64,000 nucleotides of DNA from Candidatus Dojkabacteria bacterium (GTDB lineage Bacteria; Patescibacteria; Dojkabacteria; B142; JAFGFJ01): contig JAFGFJ010000006.1 of NCBI GenBank assembly GCA_016931155.1, forward strand, positions 1 through 64,000, given 5' to 3'. The notes under the pieces were generated by a model. The model had not been told where the DNA came from. It saw only the letters and a program-made list of their open reading frames with translations, and did no database searches. Shown here piece after piece: positions 17,276-25,029 of this stretch. Each line of letters opens with the position of its first letter. The stretch's first letter is position 1. The position numbers were made by a program, and so were the translations under genes.

Positions 17276-17536
17276 ATGAATAATAAGTTATTTGTTGGTG
17301 GAATTGCATGGGCAACCACAGAAGAAGGCCTTAAGGAGCTTTTCGGCCAGGTCGGTAATGTAGTTGAAGTTAAAATTATAGTTGACAGAATGACCGGTAA
17401 ATCGAGAGGTTTCGGTTTTGTCACTATGGAAACCGAAGAGGAAGCTGAAAAAGCTATTAAAGAGTTTAATGGCAAGGATCTTGACGGTAGAGCTCTCGTT
17501 GTAAACGCAGCAAAGCCACAGGAGAATAGACAATAA
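17276..17536 (+). CDS. RNA-binding protein, single RRM
   Basis: 86 aa made of one RRM domain. RNP2 is LFVGGI (5-10) and RNP1 is KSRGFGFV (42-49); the remainder (TEEEAEKAIKEFNGKDLDGRALVVNAAKP) completes the fold. It resembles the cyanobacterial and bacterial Rbp family of cold-induced RNA chaperones. Monocistronic: own promoter, long leader and a strong terminator 17 nt after the stop. Identification as RRM is secure; targets unknown. Confidence 0.93.
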   Translation: MNNKLFVGGIAWATTEEGLKELFGQVGNVVEVKIIVDRMTGKSRGFGFVTMETEEEAEKAIKEFNGKDLDGRALVVNAAKPQENRQ

Positions 17537-17552
17537 AGTCTCTTTAGAAAAA

Positions 17553-17576
17553 GGGGCTCCTCGGAGTCCCTTTTTT
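17553..17576 (+). terminator. Intrinsic terminator of the RRM gene
   Basis: GGGGCTCC (17553-17560) pairs with GGAGTCCC (17563-17570), one G-U pair, CUCG-type tight loop, followed by six T (17571-17576). Textbook Rho-independent terminator. Confidence 0.92.
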
Positions 17577-17740
17577 GTCGGGAAAATTACGAAGTTATTG
17601 TTGATGTCTTTTGAAATGTCCTCCGGGATTGATTATGGCTCATTCTTACTCCAGTTAAGATCAAAAAACTGCTTGAACTGACCGGATTGTTATTTTTGGA
17701 CTGTTTATTTGGAACTCATTTATCCTTTCCTTCTTTCCTT

Positions 17741-18529
17741 TCACTTCTCTCCCAAACTCTCCCTTTTTTCTCTTTCCTTCTGTTTCTTCTCTTTTTTTCC
17801 TTCTCCTCCAAGCTGACCGTACATTTTTTCAAATCTTCTTGTTTTGCGGGCAAGAAAACTTACTCCAAGAGCCGTAACAGCCGCTATTCCCGCAAGGCCA
17901 AGGAGATGTACTGCAAACTTACTCACTGGCAATGATATCCTTCTATCCGAAACCCTTATCTTAACAGGCAGAATTTTATATCTTCCCCCAATTCTAATCA
18001 CTCTTTTAACAAAATCCGCATCTTCTCCAACACTTATTGACTCAGAAAATCCACCTGCCATTTCAAAAACTCTTTTCCAGACGATCATACAGGCACCACA
18101 CTCTGCAAGAACATTTTTAGTGTAATAACCAAATTTTTTGAGCAAGTGCCAGCCCTTGAAATATAGAAAATTACGTAACTTCTTCCTCTCTGCCTCTATC
18201 TTACAGGTTGCAATATGGTATTTGCCTCTAACAAACATTGGGATTGCCCTTTCAAAAAAGTCGTTCGGGAGAACAACATCCGCATCGAGAAAAACAAGAA
18301 TATCTGTTTTCGCATGCCTTGCACCGAGGTTTCTTCCCCTGCCAATTCGTCCATCATCAACACCCCTTACAACTTTTGCCCCAAGTCTTTTTGCTACAAC
18401 ACCTGTACCATCCGTAGACTTATCGGCAACAATGATCTGATTCGGTTCAGTTGTTTGAGCTTTTAGGTTTAAAAGAAGCCTTTTGATATTCTGCTGCTCA
18501 TTTTTTGTTGGAATTACAACTGAAAACAT
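17741..18529 (-). CDS. Glycosyltransferase family 2, membrane-anchored
   Basis: 262 aa. GT-A fold: FSVVIPTKNEQQNIKRLL at the N-terminus, IIVADKSTDGTG, the nucleotide-sugar/metal motif FLDADVVLP (about 80), and SVGEDADFVKRVIRIGG acid-base region. One C-terminal TM (AVHLLGLAGIAAVTALGVSFL), then a charged tail. Transfers a sugar to a lipid or polysaccharide; substrate unknown. Close paralogue of the upstream gene (18538-19272), separated by 8 nt, so one operon. Confidence 0.88.
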   Translation of the reverse strand: MFSVVIPTKNEQQNIKRLLLNLKAQTTEPNQIIVADKSTDGTGVVAKRLGAKVVRGVDDGRIGRGRNLGARHAKTDILVFLDADVVLPNDFFERAIPMFVRGKYHIATCKIEAERKKLRNFLYFKGWHLLKKFGYYTKNVLAECGACMIVWKRVFEMAGGFSESISVGEDADFVKRVIRIGGRYKILPVKIRVSDRRISLPVSKFAVHLLGLAGIAAVTALGVSFLARKTRRFEKMYGQLGGEGKKEKKQKEREKRESLGEK

Positions 18530-18537
18530 GAGATAAA

Positions 18538-19272
18538 TTATTTTCCTCCTCCAGTCTCACCATACATTTTTTCAAACTTGTGCATGTTTTTTCTGAGCAT
18601 ATTTATTCCCACAACGCTTACCGCAAACATACCAGCTAAACCGATAAGCTGTACAGCCAGTTTTCTCATGGGTCTTCTAAACCTCCTGTCCGAAGTAATC
18701 ACAGTCAAGGGAAGAACTTTGAACCTGCCACCTGCTTTCACTGCCCTCCTTATAAAATCGGAATCCTCCCCGACACTTATCTTCTCGGAAAATCCGCATA
18801 TTTTTGTGAACAGATCTTTTTTGACCAAAAGACATATCCCGGACTCCGCCAGCACCTTTTTTGTAACTGAACCAAATCTTTTTAACGCATTCCAACTATT
18901 GAAATATAGATAGTTTACAATTCTTTTTCTGTCGGCTCTCAAGTAACAGGTAGCAATGTCCAGCTTTTTTTGATGGAAAATTCTAAGGGCATCGGCAAAA
19001 AAACCTTCCGGGATGAAAACATCTGCATCTATGAAAAAAAATAGGTCTGTTTTCGCATATCTTGCACCATTGTTCCTGCCCTTTCCAATAAAACCATCAT
19101 CCGCTCCCTCAACAACTTTAGCTCCATACTCTTTTGCAATTTCAGCTGTCCTGTCTGTGGATTTATCAGCAACTATTATCTCATCAGGCTGAACACCTTG
19201 AGATATTATACTTTTGAGGAGCCTCTCAATAAGCTCCTCTTCGTTTTTTGTCGGGACAATTACGGAAAACAT
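18538..19272 (-). CDS. Glycosyltransferase family 2, membrane-anchored
   Basis: 244 aa, first gene of a tandem GT2 pair. Same layout as its neighbour: FSVIVPTKNEEELIERLL, IIVADKSTDRTAEIA, FIDADVFIPEGFF, SVGEDSDFIRRAVKAGG, then one C-terminal TM (LAVQLIGLAGMFAVSVVGI). Probably envelope glycan synthesis. The 36-nt element shared with the carS-like operon lies 39 nt upstream, so these two units may be co-regulated. Confidence 0.88.
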   Translation of the reverse strand: MFSVIVPTKNEEELIERLLKSIISQGVQPDEIIVADKSTDRTAEIAKEYGAKVVEGADDGFIGKGRNNGARYAKTDLFFFIDADVFIPEGFFADALRIFHQKKLDIATCYLRADRKRIVNYLYFNSWNALKRFGSVTKKVLAESGICLLVKKDLFTKICGFSEKISVGEDSDFIRRAVKAGGRFKVLPLTVITSDRRFRRPMRKLAVQLIGLAGMFAVSVVGINMLRKNMHKFEKMYGETGGGK

Positions 19273-19310
19273 TAGCTCCCATTATTACACATTTCGATAG
19301 GGATGTTTAC

Positions 19311-19346
19311 ACACCGATATCTATCACATCAAATGCGACAAACCGC
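19311..19346 (-). repeat. Shared upstream element, copy 2
   Basis: Second copy of the 36-nt element seen at 10859-10894 (two mismatches). It lies 39 nt upstream of the GT2 operon start, in the same orientation relative to the gene as copy 1. Likely a promoter/operator for both units. Confidence 0.6.
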
Positions 19347-19380
19347 AACCTCGTCAGGTTATCTAATCCTGACAGTAATA

Positions 19381-19523
19381 ATTGACAAAATAGAACGAAA
19401 GATAAAAGAAGAAAAAAAGAAAGGAAAAGGTAAAGACTGCTGAAGTAGAATTACCTCCGTAGTACAATTGAGCTCTTCAAAAGCAGTTTTAGGGAGGCTG
19501 CCAAAGAGGAGCTCAATATTTTT
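19381..19523 (+). ncRNA. Possible small RNA ending in a terminator hairpin
   Basis: The 325-nt gap 19273-19597 holds no gene. On the plus strand a TTGACA lies at about 19381, followed by a purine-rich stretch, an ACCTCC motif near 19454, and a terminator-like hairpin: ATTGAGCTC (19467-19475) pairs with GAGCTCAAT (19509-19517), then TTTTT (19519-19523). No plus-strand gene precedes it, so the terminator would end a short independent RNA. The -10 box is poor, so this is tentative. Confidence 0.35.
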
Positions 19524-19597
19524 AGCTGACATCTATTATATGGCTTTTTTTGCGGAAGGGTTATAGTATATTGTAATTACTTTTTATCTCACTTCTC

Positions 19598-19984
19598 ATG
19601 ACAGGTTTTTCCGTAGACATTGAGCAGAAAACAAAGGATAATAATTTCTTCCGCCAAGTCCTGTATACAGCACAAAATATGCAGCTTGTCATTATGTCCC
19701 TGCTCCCAAATGAAGAGATTGGTATGGAAGTACACGACGACACAGATCAGTTTTTTAGAGTTGAATCAGGTACAGGAAAGATAGTAATAGATGGGGAAGA
19801 AATCGAACTCAAGGACGGAGACGTAGCAATTGTTCCTGTTGGAGCTGAGCATAATTTGATAAATACATCTTCCTCAGAATCATTAAAGCTTTATACAATA
19901 TATACCCCTCCACATCACCCCGAGAAAACAGCCCACAAAACAAAGGCTGAAGCAATGCTTGCAGAAGAAGACGAAAAAAAATAA
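19598..19984 (+). CDS. Cupin domain protein
   Basis: 128 aa. Single double-stranded beta-helix: motif 1 is GMEVHDDTDQFFRVESGTGKIVIDG (metal ligands H, E and D/Q positions present), motif 2 is VPVGAEHNLINT. Family members range from sugar isomerases to dioxygenases; the substrate cannot be told. Lys/Glu-rich C-terminal tail. Single gene on the plus strand. Confidence 0.85.
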   Translation: MTGFSVDIEQKTKDNNFFRQVLYTAQNMQLVIMSLLPNEEIGMEVHDDTDQFFRVESGTGKIVIDGEEIELKDGDVAIVPVGAEHNLINTSSSESLKLYTIYTPPHHPEKTAHKTKAEAMLAEEDEKK

Positions 19985-20182
19985 TAACCAATCAAAAAGG
20001 TTTTTGGTAGAGTCAGAGATTAACCGGAAGGGTCTTATCTTTAGTCTTCTCTGTGCAACAGCAAAACCTTGTTCCATAGAAGCATACGCTGTAAGTACTA
20101 AAGATGAATTACAGCAGAGATCATACTTTTCCGGTTAAAAACTTACATATGAAATGGGCAGTTTAAAAATACACCCAAAGTA

Positions 20183-20617
20183 TTAATAATCTGCAGGATA
20201 CCACGAAATATCTTCCTCTGTAGTGACTAAACCAGATTTATTGCGAACTTCAGGGTCAATCCTAATATTTTCTACAAACTTAAAGGCTGAGCTACCTGGT
20301 TTTACTGCAAATACTACGCGTGTTAGCAGTTCTGATTTTGCAATATCTCCCAATATATTAAAGAAAATTTCATTTTCTTCTGGCGTCCCATTTATTTCAA
20401 GTTCAAGTAAATTAAAAACAATTTGGGCTTTTTTACCTTTACTTTCAAAATCACGCAAAAGTACTACTAAGTTTACTCCTACTGGATCATCCCAGCTATT
20501 TGTTTCCCTGAATCCCACCAGAATGTTCCCGTTTTCTTGCTTCATATAATTACGCGAATCAGGGTTTCTATACCCCAGATAGTCTTCATTTGATTTTAAG
20601 CCACCCATAATAAACAT
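20183..20617 (-). CDS. Uncharacterised protein
   Basis: 144-aa soluble protein, no recognised domain. Alternating beta-like segments (VGVNLVVLLRDFE, AQIVFNLLELEI, TRVVFAVKPGSSAF). Start at 20617 or the in-frame Met nine nt later (MGGLKSNED). No obvious partner gene; isolated on the minus strand between cupin and the next hypothetical gene. Confidence 0.6.
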   Translation of the reverse strand: MFIMGGLKSNEDYLGYRNPDSRNYMKQENGNILVGFRETNSWDDPVGVNLVVLLRDFESKGKKAQIVFNLLELEINGTPEENEIFFNILGDIAKSELLTRVVFAVKPGSSAFKFVENIRIDPEVRNKSGLVTTEEDISWYPADY

Positions 20618-20832
20618 TAATTAAAAAGTAAAATAGTGGGGCGTATAGTTAGTCACTATATCAATTGTTGAAAAAAATAAAAAGGAATTTGATTCAAAAA
20701 CTTGAAAGCAAAAATTGATTGTACAAAATTTTAAGAGAGAAAATCCCGAAGAGATTTCTGAAATATTTGCAAAGTTTCTCTTTTTGTATAAATATTAGTT
20801 ACATATTCTAATAGTACTATTACAAGAGACAG

Positions 20833-21321
20833 ATGGGTATTTTGACTCACGAGAGAATTACTTCCTGCAATTTATCTATCAAGGATCTGTTAGCTTTGGT
20901 TTTTCCTGCATGCTCGAGTTCTGAAGTCAAGATTCAAAGACTGGACGAGAAAAGCATTATAGTCGCAGAGTATTTGAATGGTCAGGAGAGAGATATTAAA
21001 GCAAACATAAAACTGGCTGTTTTCTCTGAAATATCGGATTTCGACCCTGAAATCTTTAGTAGGATCATACTATTAGGCAGTCTCGAGACTTCACCAGACT
21101 TTTTGATCGGCTACCTCAGTCTGGAGGATCAAACGACACGAGTTTTTATCTCTCAAACTGCAGCAGAGCTCACCCCCGAAGGAGAGGTGCTCTCGCTAAC
21201 CCACAAACTCAGTAGTTGTCAAAAACTCAGATACGTTTCGTCGAATGAGGGACACAGCCACTTAAGGGAAAGATCTGAGAAACTTGCAAGTAAATTATTA
21301 CACAAACTGAGTCCGGCCTGA
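20833..21321 (+). CDS. Uncharacterised protein
   Basis: 162-aa soluble protein that I do not recognise. Beta-rich central part (SSSEVKIQRLDEKSIIVAEYLNG, IILLGSLETSPDFLIGYLSL). Ser/Leu-rich, no signal peptide. Divergent from the 20183-20617 gene across 215 nt of AT-rich DNA. Confidence 0.6.
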   Translation: MGILTHERITSCNLSIKDLLALVFPACSSSEVKIQRLDEKSIIVAEYLNGQERDIKANIKLAVFSEISDFDPEIFSRIILLGSLETSPDFLIGYLSLEDQTTRVFISQTAAELTPEGEVLSLTHKLSSCQKLRYVSSNEGHSHLRERSEKLASKLLHKLSPA

Positions 21322-21543
21322 ATAGCCTTTTCTTCAATCTGATTATCGGATAATTTATTAATACGCAAATACATATCTTCAGATAAATTAACTAAGTTTT
21401 AAACCAAAAATCCAGGCTTCTGTCCTGAACCATCTCAATATTTTAGTTCCTTTTTATCGAAGAAAAATCCAGTCTCAGCCTCATTGCCAAAGTATAACTA
21501 GATATACTAATTAAGTGTCTTGTTCTGTATATTCAAAATTATG

Positions 21544-21559
21544 AGAGGAAATGGTGGAG
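21544..21559. repeat. Partial ssrA-type att core, outer copy
   Basis: AGAGGAAATGGTGGAG, identical over 16 nt to 23400-23415. Of this, AAATGGTGGAG also matches the ssrA 3' end at 31679. The gap 21322-21698 holds no gene apart from this site. Downstream, ATG GTG GAG CAA opens a 24-codon frame (to TAA at 21623), like the displaced recombinase tail at 23407. Probably the left end of an older insertion. Confidence 0.4.
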
Positions 21560-21698
21560 CAAGCTGGAAGAAGTTATGAACTACTTCAAAACACAGTCAT
21601 TCTCCTTGCCTATTATGGCATATAAGAATCTCTGACTGTCCGTTGAACACTCAAGAATGGAAACACAAATGCGTGAATACTTGGTATAATGTATACAG

Positions 21699-21965
21699 AT
21701 GAATAACCAACAAAAACTACAAAACATTATTAAAGAAAAACCCTATTTAGCCTGGGACACAAGACAATTCGACAAATTATCAACAGAAAGCATTGTAGAG
21801 AAAATCTTAAATTACGGTCACTGGGAGGAGTATATGAAAGTGGAAGAAATAATAGGACTAAAAGAGGTCAGCCGCATATTTGATAAAATGAAAAATAGAA
21901 AAAGAGTAAATTTAAGGCCGCAAGTCGTAAACTATTTCAGTAAATACTTCAAAAAATATGCATGA
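21699..21965 (+). CDS. Antitoxin-like protein paired with AbiEii-type toxin
   Basis: 88 aa, soluble, helical: YLAWDTRQFDKLSTESIVEKILNYGHWEEYMKVEEIIGLKEVSRIFDKMKNRKRVNLRPQVVNYF. Small proteins of this kind commonly precede AbiEii/AbiGii-type nucleotidyltransferases and are taken as antitoxins. It overlaps the next gene by 8 nt (ATG at 21958, stop TGA at 21963-21965), so expression is coupled. Confidence 0.7.
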   Translation: MNNQQKLQNIIKEKPYLAWDTRQFDKLSTESIVEKILNYGHWEEYMKVEEIIGLKEVSRIFDKMKNRKRVNLRPQVVNYFSKYFKKYA

Positions 21966-22569
21966 GGAAATTCTCTCGGATGAACAAATAAAGATATTAC
22001 CTACCCTGAAAGGTTTTTCCGGAAAGTTTGGACTTGTAGGTGGCACTGCTATAGCACTTTACCTGGGACACAGAAGATCTATAGATTTTGATCTTTTCTC
22101 TCAGGAAGAATTTAATAACGATAATATTAAAAATACACTCAGAGAAGGATTTAATAATTTAAGTGTACTGGTAGATTATAAGGGGGAACTTACACTGGTA
22201 ATAAATGGAGTTAAGGTGACATTTTACAAATTCCCTTTCAAAATAGCTTTCACAAAAGATATAAGTGGAATAATTAAGACACCTGACCTATTGACACTTG
22301 CTGCAATGAAATCACTTGCTTTAGGGGGAAGAGGCAAATGGAAGGACTATATTGATCTCTACTTTATTTTCCAAAAATATTCTCTGTCTGAAGTAATTGA
22401 AAAGGCAAAAGACTTATTTTCAGAACAATTCAATTCTAAATTGATCAGAGAACAGCTTGCTTATTTCAAAGATATCGATTATTCGGAAAAGATTGACTAC
22501 TTGCCAGGATTTCAAGTGGATGATCAATTAGTTAAAGATAAACTTACAGAAATAAGTCTGGAGAAATAA
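21958..22569 (+). CDS. AbiEii/AbiGii-family nucleotidyltransferase toxin
   Basis: 203 aa. Nucleotidyltransferase signature GGTAIALYLGHRRSIDFDLFS: GGT at 28-30 and DFD at 43-45 as metal ligands. Then FPFKIAFTKDISGIIKTPDLLTLAAMKSLALGGRGKWKDYIDLYFI, in which K--D-IDL is the second family motif. Such enzymes modify tRNA or other targets and cause growth arrest. All key residues are present, unlike the broken copy at 11.6-12.3 kb. Confidence 0.82.
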   Translation: MHEEILSDEQIKILPTLKGFSGKFGLVGGTAIALYLGHRRSIDFDLFSQEEFNNDNIKNTLREGFNNLSVLVDYKGELTLVINGVKVTFYKFPFKIAFTKDISGIIKTPDLLTLAAMKSLALGGRGKWKDYIDLYFIFQKYSLSEVIEKAKDLFSEQFNSKLIREQLAYFKDIDYSEKIDYLPGFQVDDQLVKDKLTEISLEK

Positions 22570-22733
22570 GTTTTCTAAACTCTAAGAAATCGTTACAACT
22601 GCCTGTTTTTCCGGATCCACTAATAATATAGATCATAAGTTTGTTATATTTTCTTTATCAAGGAATTTCAATAAAAATGGTCCTAGCAAAATGGATATTA
22701 GATGACTTTAAGAAATTAATATCTTGTTTTTTC

Positions 22734-23357
22734 CTAAACTGATTCAAAGCCCTGCAAATGGTTATGTGTATCAAACTCTATTACCTTAAGTTTATCTCCG
22801 TATTCCAACATCGTATACCCCCCTTCTGCTATTGTTGAATCCATAATTTCCTCACCAGAGGGTCTATAACTTTCATCAATTCGATAAATTAAATTTCCAA
22901 TAAGTCCACCATGTGTAGAAATTAAAATATTTTCCAGGCTTTCTTTTTTCAATTCTTCAAAAAAGCATATACATCATCGAGAATTTGTTTAAGCGATTTA
23001 TTGGTCTCTGGAGAGACAAACATTGGGTCAATTAACATCTTTCTTTGCAAATCTTTTCTGTATTCTTTAGGCTTAGAATAATCAATATATGCATATATTT
23101 CTGCCAGAGCATTCACCGTTTTGATTTCTCCTAGATTTAATTACTTCTAACTATTTCAGCACTATGAATTGCACGGGGAAAAGGACTCGAAAAATGAAAG
23201 GTAAATTACAAAGCTCAGGAAATCTTTTATTCAGGATCTCAGCCAGTTTCTGAATTTGGATTATTCCAAACTTTGAAAGAGTTACTCCCCTCTTCACACT
23301 AAAGTCGGTGGACTCAACTTCCTGTTTTTCACCATGACGAAAAAGAAATATTTTCAT
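22734..23357 (-). pseudogene. Histidine phosphatase family protein, frameshifted
   Basis: N-terminus MKIFLFRHGEKQE (RHG catalytic motif) from 23357. Reading three frames in turn restores a whole protein: FSSPFPRAIHSAEIVRSN, then GEIKTVNALAEIYAYIDYSKP...LDDVYAF, then ESLENILISTHGGLIGNLIY and the end at 22734. The shifts lie near 23195 (T run), about 23135, and about 22962 (T run). A canonical phosphoglycerate mutase-like enzyme once, now inactive. The neighbouring long genes are intact, so real decay is more likely than read error. Confidence 0.8.
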
Positions 23358-23404
23358 AAAAACTTGTTAAAGACTTTTTATTATACTGAAAACGACTAAA
23401 GAGG

Positions 23405-23419
23405 AAATGGTGGAGATGG
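23405..23419. repeat. att site, left end of the ssrA island
   Basis: AAATGGTGGAGATGG, identical to 31679-31693 at the 3' end of ssrA; after one mismatch the next three G also match. Together the two copies bound the 8.3-kb island. The rest of the gap 23358-23703 carries no other gene. Confidence 0.75.
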
Positions 23420-23508
23420 GGGGCTCGTTTGCGGGCGGGATTATTTCTGAACTGGAAAAACTGTTACTGATCGTAAAGAATCCTTTACAAGTAGCTCGTA
23501 CTGCTTAA
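23407..23508 (+). pseudogene. Displaced 3' end of the serine recombinase gene
   Basis: From the att core an open frame of 33 codons runs to TAA at 23506-23508 (begins MVEMGGSFAGGII, ends LQVARTA). It is in the same phase across the core as the recombinase at 30166. If the two att copies were rejoined, the recombinase would end with this tail instead of the ssrA-antisense residues it has now. This supports the att assignment; the tail is not a gene by itself. Confidence 0.5.
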
Positions 23509-23703
23509 TCATACAAAATTACCCTAACTATATGCAATGCTTTGATTGAAAAGCAAATAAAATAAATGTAAGGGAATGAACATTGATAATTTAATGGACT
23601 AATCTATAAGATATCGAATCATTGAAATATCTAATCAAAATGTTATACTCTTTTTGTAGATGCTGATTAAATGTAAAAGTTTCTATCCGAAAGTAGTTCC
23701 TAG

Positions 23704-23832
23704 CTACTTCCTTTTTTTACCTGCATCGCTGCGTTTTTTTCTCCAACGACCATTTTTATTTCTATCTCTGGGTTGTGTACCACCCCCTTGCTCGGGGACA
23801 TATGGACCTCTACCCAATCTTCTATCTGCCAT
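23704..23832 (-). CDS. Small basic protein with strong ribosome binding site
   Basis: 42 aa, starts MADRRLGRGPYVPEQGGG, ends with many Lys/Arg. Upstream on the minus strand AAAGGAGGTGAT is an almost perfect Shine-Dalgarno at good spacing, rare in this window, which is why I call it although short. Gly/Arg/Lys-rich and probably nucleic-acid binding. It lies downstream of the 317-aa gene, after a hairpin. Unrecognised. Confidence 0.6.
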   Translation of the reverse strand: MADRRLGRGPYVPEQGGGTQPRDRNKNGRWRKKRSDAGKKRK

Positions 23833-23869
23833 CCTTATCACCTCCTTTCGAGATTAATTTCAGCACCTA

Positions 23870-23893
23870 CAAACAGGGTACACTCCCTGTTTG
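23870..23893 (-). terminator. Hairpin between 317-aa gene and small ORF
   Basis: CAAACAGGG (23870-23878) and CCCTGTTTG (23885-23893) form a perfect 9-bp stem with a 6-nt loop, 16 nt after the end of the 23909-24862 gene. No T run on the minus strand after it, so it may be a processing or attenuation hairpin rather than a full terminator. Confidence 0.5.
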
Positions 23894-23908
23894 GATTCAA
23901 TTTCAATG

Positions 23909-24862
23909 CTATTTTAACTTTATATCAAGAATCCTTTTCACCTTATCCTGCCACCCTTTAGTATGTAATACACGATTATACGTTTCATTGTTCCTACGAA
24001 GTAATTCAGTTCTTGAAAGTTGGCTAAGCTTTACCCAATCTGAATAGAGCACATAGATTGCGTTTCCATAGTTTTGATTTTCGAAGACCACCAAGTCTTT
24101 GTTAATTACTGCTCCAAAATAGTTCCCAAAACCTGTCCTACCATAAATGTATTTTTTCGGTTTAAGCTTACCCATAAAATCTAACCTCTCTTTTGTAGCC
24201 TTTGTAGCATCAATATCTGAAGCCAAATTTTGCCCACTCATTACTTTCTTGACAAAGTCTTCTCTTTTCTCCGGTGGGAAAATCTCCCAATCAACTTGCT
24301 GTATCTTAGTGTAATCAATTTTATCATCACTTCCCCTTAAATCTGAACGACCTGTTGATTCTTGTAGAAGGTTAATAGCGAAAAAGATTTCATCAGTATC
24401 ATCGTGAGGAATAGGATTAGCTAATGAGAATTCGAATAATAGTGAATTATTTTTAATCTGTTTAATTTTCATTCTATGCCCATGTGCTGGCTCAATTTCT
24501 CTTTGGTATCGCTTTTTATTCCAAACGATTGTATGTGTCCCATTCGAAGCATCTCCCCAGTTAGGAGCTTCTACAGATATAGTATAATCTTCTTTTGGAA
24601 GGTCTTTACGTATGATTTCTTTCTCATAAAGATTGAATTTGGTAAATCTTCCAATTATACCTGGGATAACCTCATCAGGATATGTCACTTTACCATCTTG
24701 TATCTTTATACCAAGATGTTTATAAACTCCATTTTCTATATCATCCTGTCTAAAGAGTTTTAATGAAAATACTTGAACATTTTCCTTCGAAGGAATTTCG
24801 TCAAGCTTTATTTGTAAATGTTTTGGCATATTTATATAGTATTTTTTCCACTTGTTTTTCAT
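23909..24862 (-). CDS. Uncharacterised island protein
   Basis: 317 aa, soluble, no recognised family. Features: a Trp/Gly segment SVEAPNWGDASNGTHTIVW, a His-rich bit EPAHGHRMKIKQI, and a compact C-terminal part (YIYGRTGFGNYFGAVINKDLVVFE...GNAIYVLYSDWVKLSQLSRTELL...HTKGWQDKVKRIL) that looks like a folded domain. It lies downstream of the XRE-SocA gene on the same strand, with a small plus-strand RNA candidate between. Possible toxin or defence effector by position only. Confidence 0.7.
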   Translation of the reverse strand: MKNKWKKYYINMPKHLQIKLDEIPSKENVQVFSLKLFRQDDIENGVYKHLGIKIQDGKVTYPDEVIPGIIGRFTKFNLYEKEIIRKDLPKEDYTISVEAPNWGDASNGTHTIVWNKKRYQREIEPAHGHRMKIKQIKNNSLLFEFSLANPIPHDDTDEIFFAINLLQESTGRSDLRGSDDKIDYTKIQQVDWEIFPPEKREDFVKKVMSGQNLASDIDATKATKERLDFMGKLKPKKYIYGRTGFGNYFGAVINKDLVVFENQNYGNAIYVLYSDWVKLSQLSRTELLRRNNETYNRVLHTKGWQDKVKRILDIKLK

Positions 24863-24929
24863 TGTAATCTATTAATAATAAATATAAATCTATAGCAAGA
24901 AGGTGTAAAACTTCCCATTCTATAATGAT

Positions 24930-25014
24930 TTGACCTGGAAGTGGAAACTGTTATAATGAGGTGTAAAGTGTTCGTTACGAACAGAAAGCATACCTTCCAG
25001 GTGTGCTTTTTTTT
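24930..25014 (+). ncRNA. Predicted ~50-nt RNA with own promoter and terminator
   Basis: Promoter TTGACC (24930-24935), 16-bp spacer, TATAAT (24952-24957). Transcript from about 24964. It contains hairpin GTTCG-tta-CGAAC (about 24970-24982) and a terminator, AAAGCATACC (24985-24994) with GGTGTGCTTT (25000-25009), then T8. No open frame fits. It runs opposite to the two genes around it. A 9-nt repeat AGGTGTAAA occurs at 24901 and 24959. Confidence 0.6.
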
Positions 25015-25029
25015 AGGCTTCATTCATTC

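Larger units (their letters stand above)
21544..23404. mobile_element. Putative older, decayed insertion at ssrA
   Basis: Segment between the outer and inner att-like copies. It holds an intact AbiEii-type pair and a histidine phosphatase pseudogene with three frameshifts, and no integrase. A tandem insertion into the same ssrA site followed by loss of the recombinase would explain it. This is inference from att copies and decay. Confidence 0.3.

Noticed and set aside
22734..23357. Two separate small genes
   Set aside because: The pieces and the intervening frames join into one histidine phosphatase with three frameshifts.
23660..24047. Plus-strand frames opposite the 317-aa gene and the 42-aa ORF
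   Set aside because: They are antisense shadows; the minus-strand 42-aa frame has a perfect Shine-Dalgarno.
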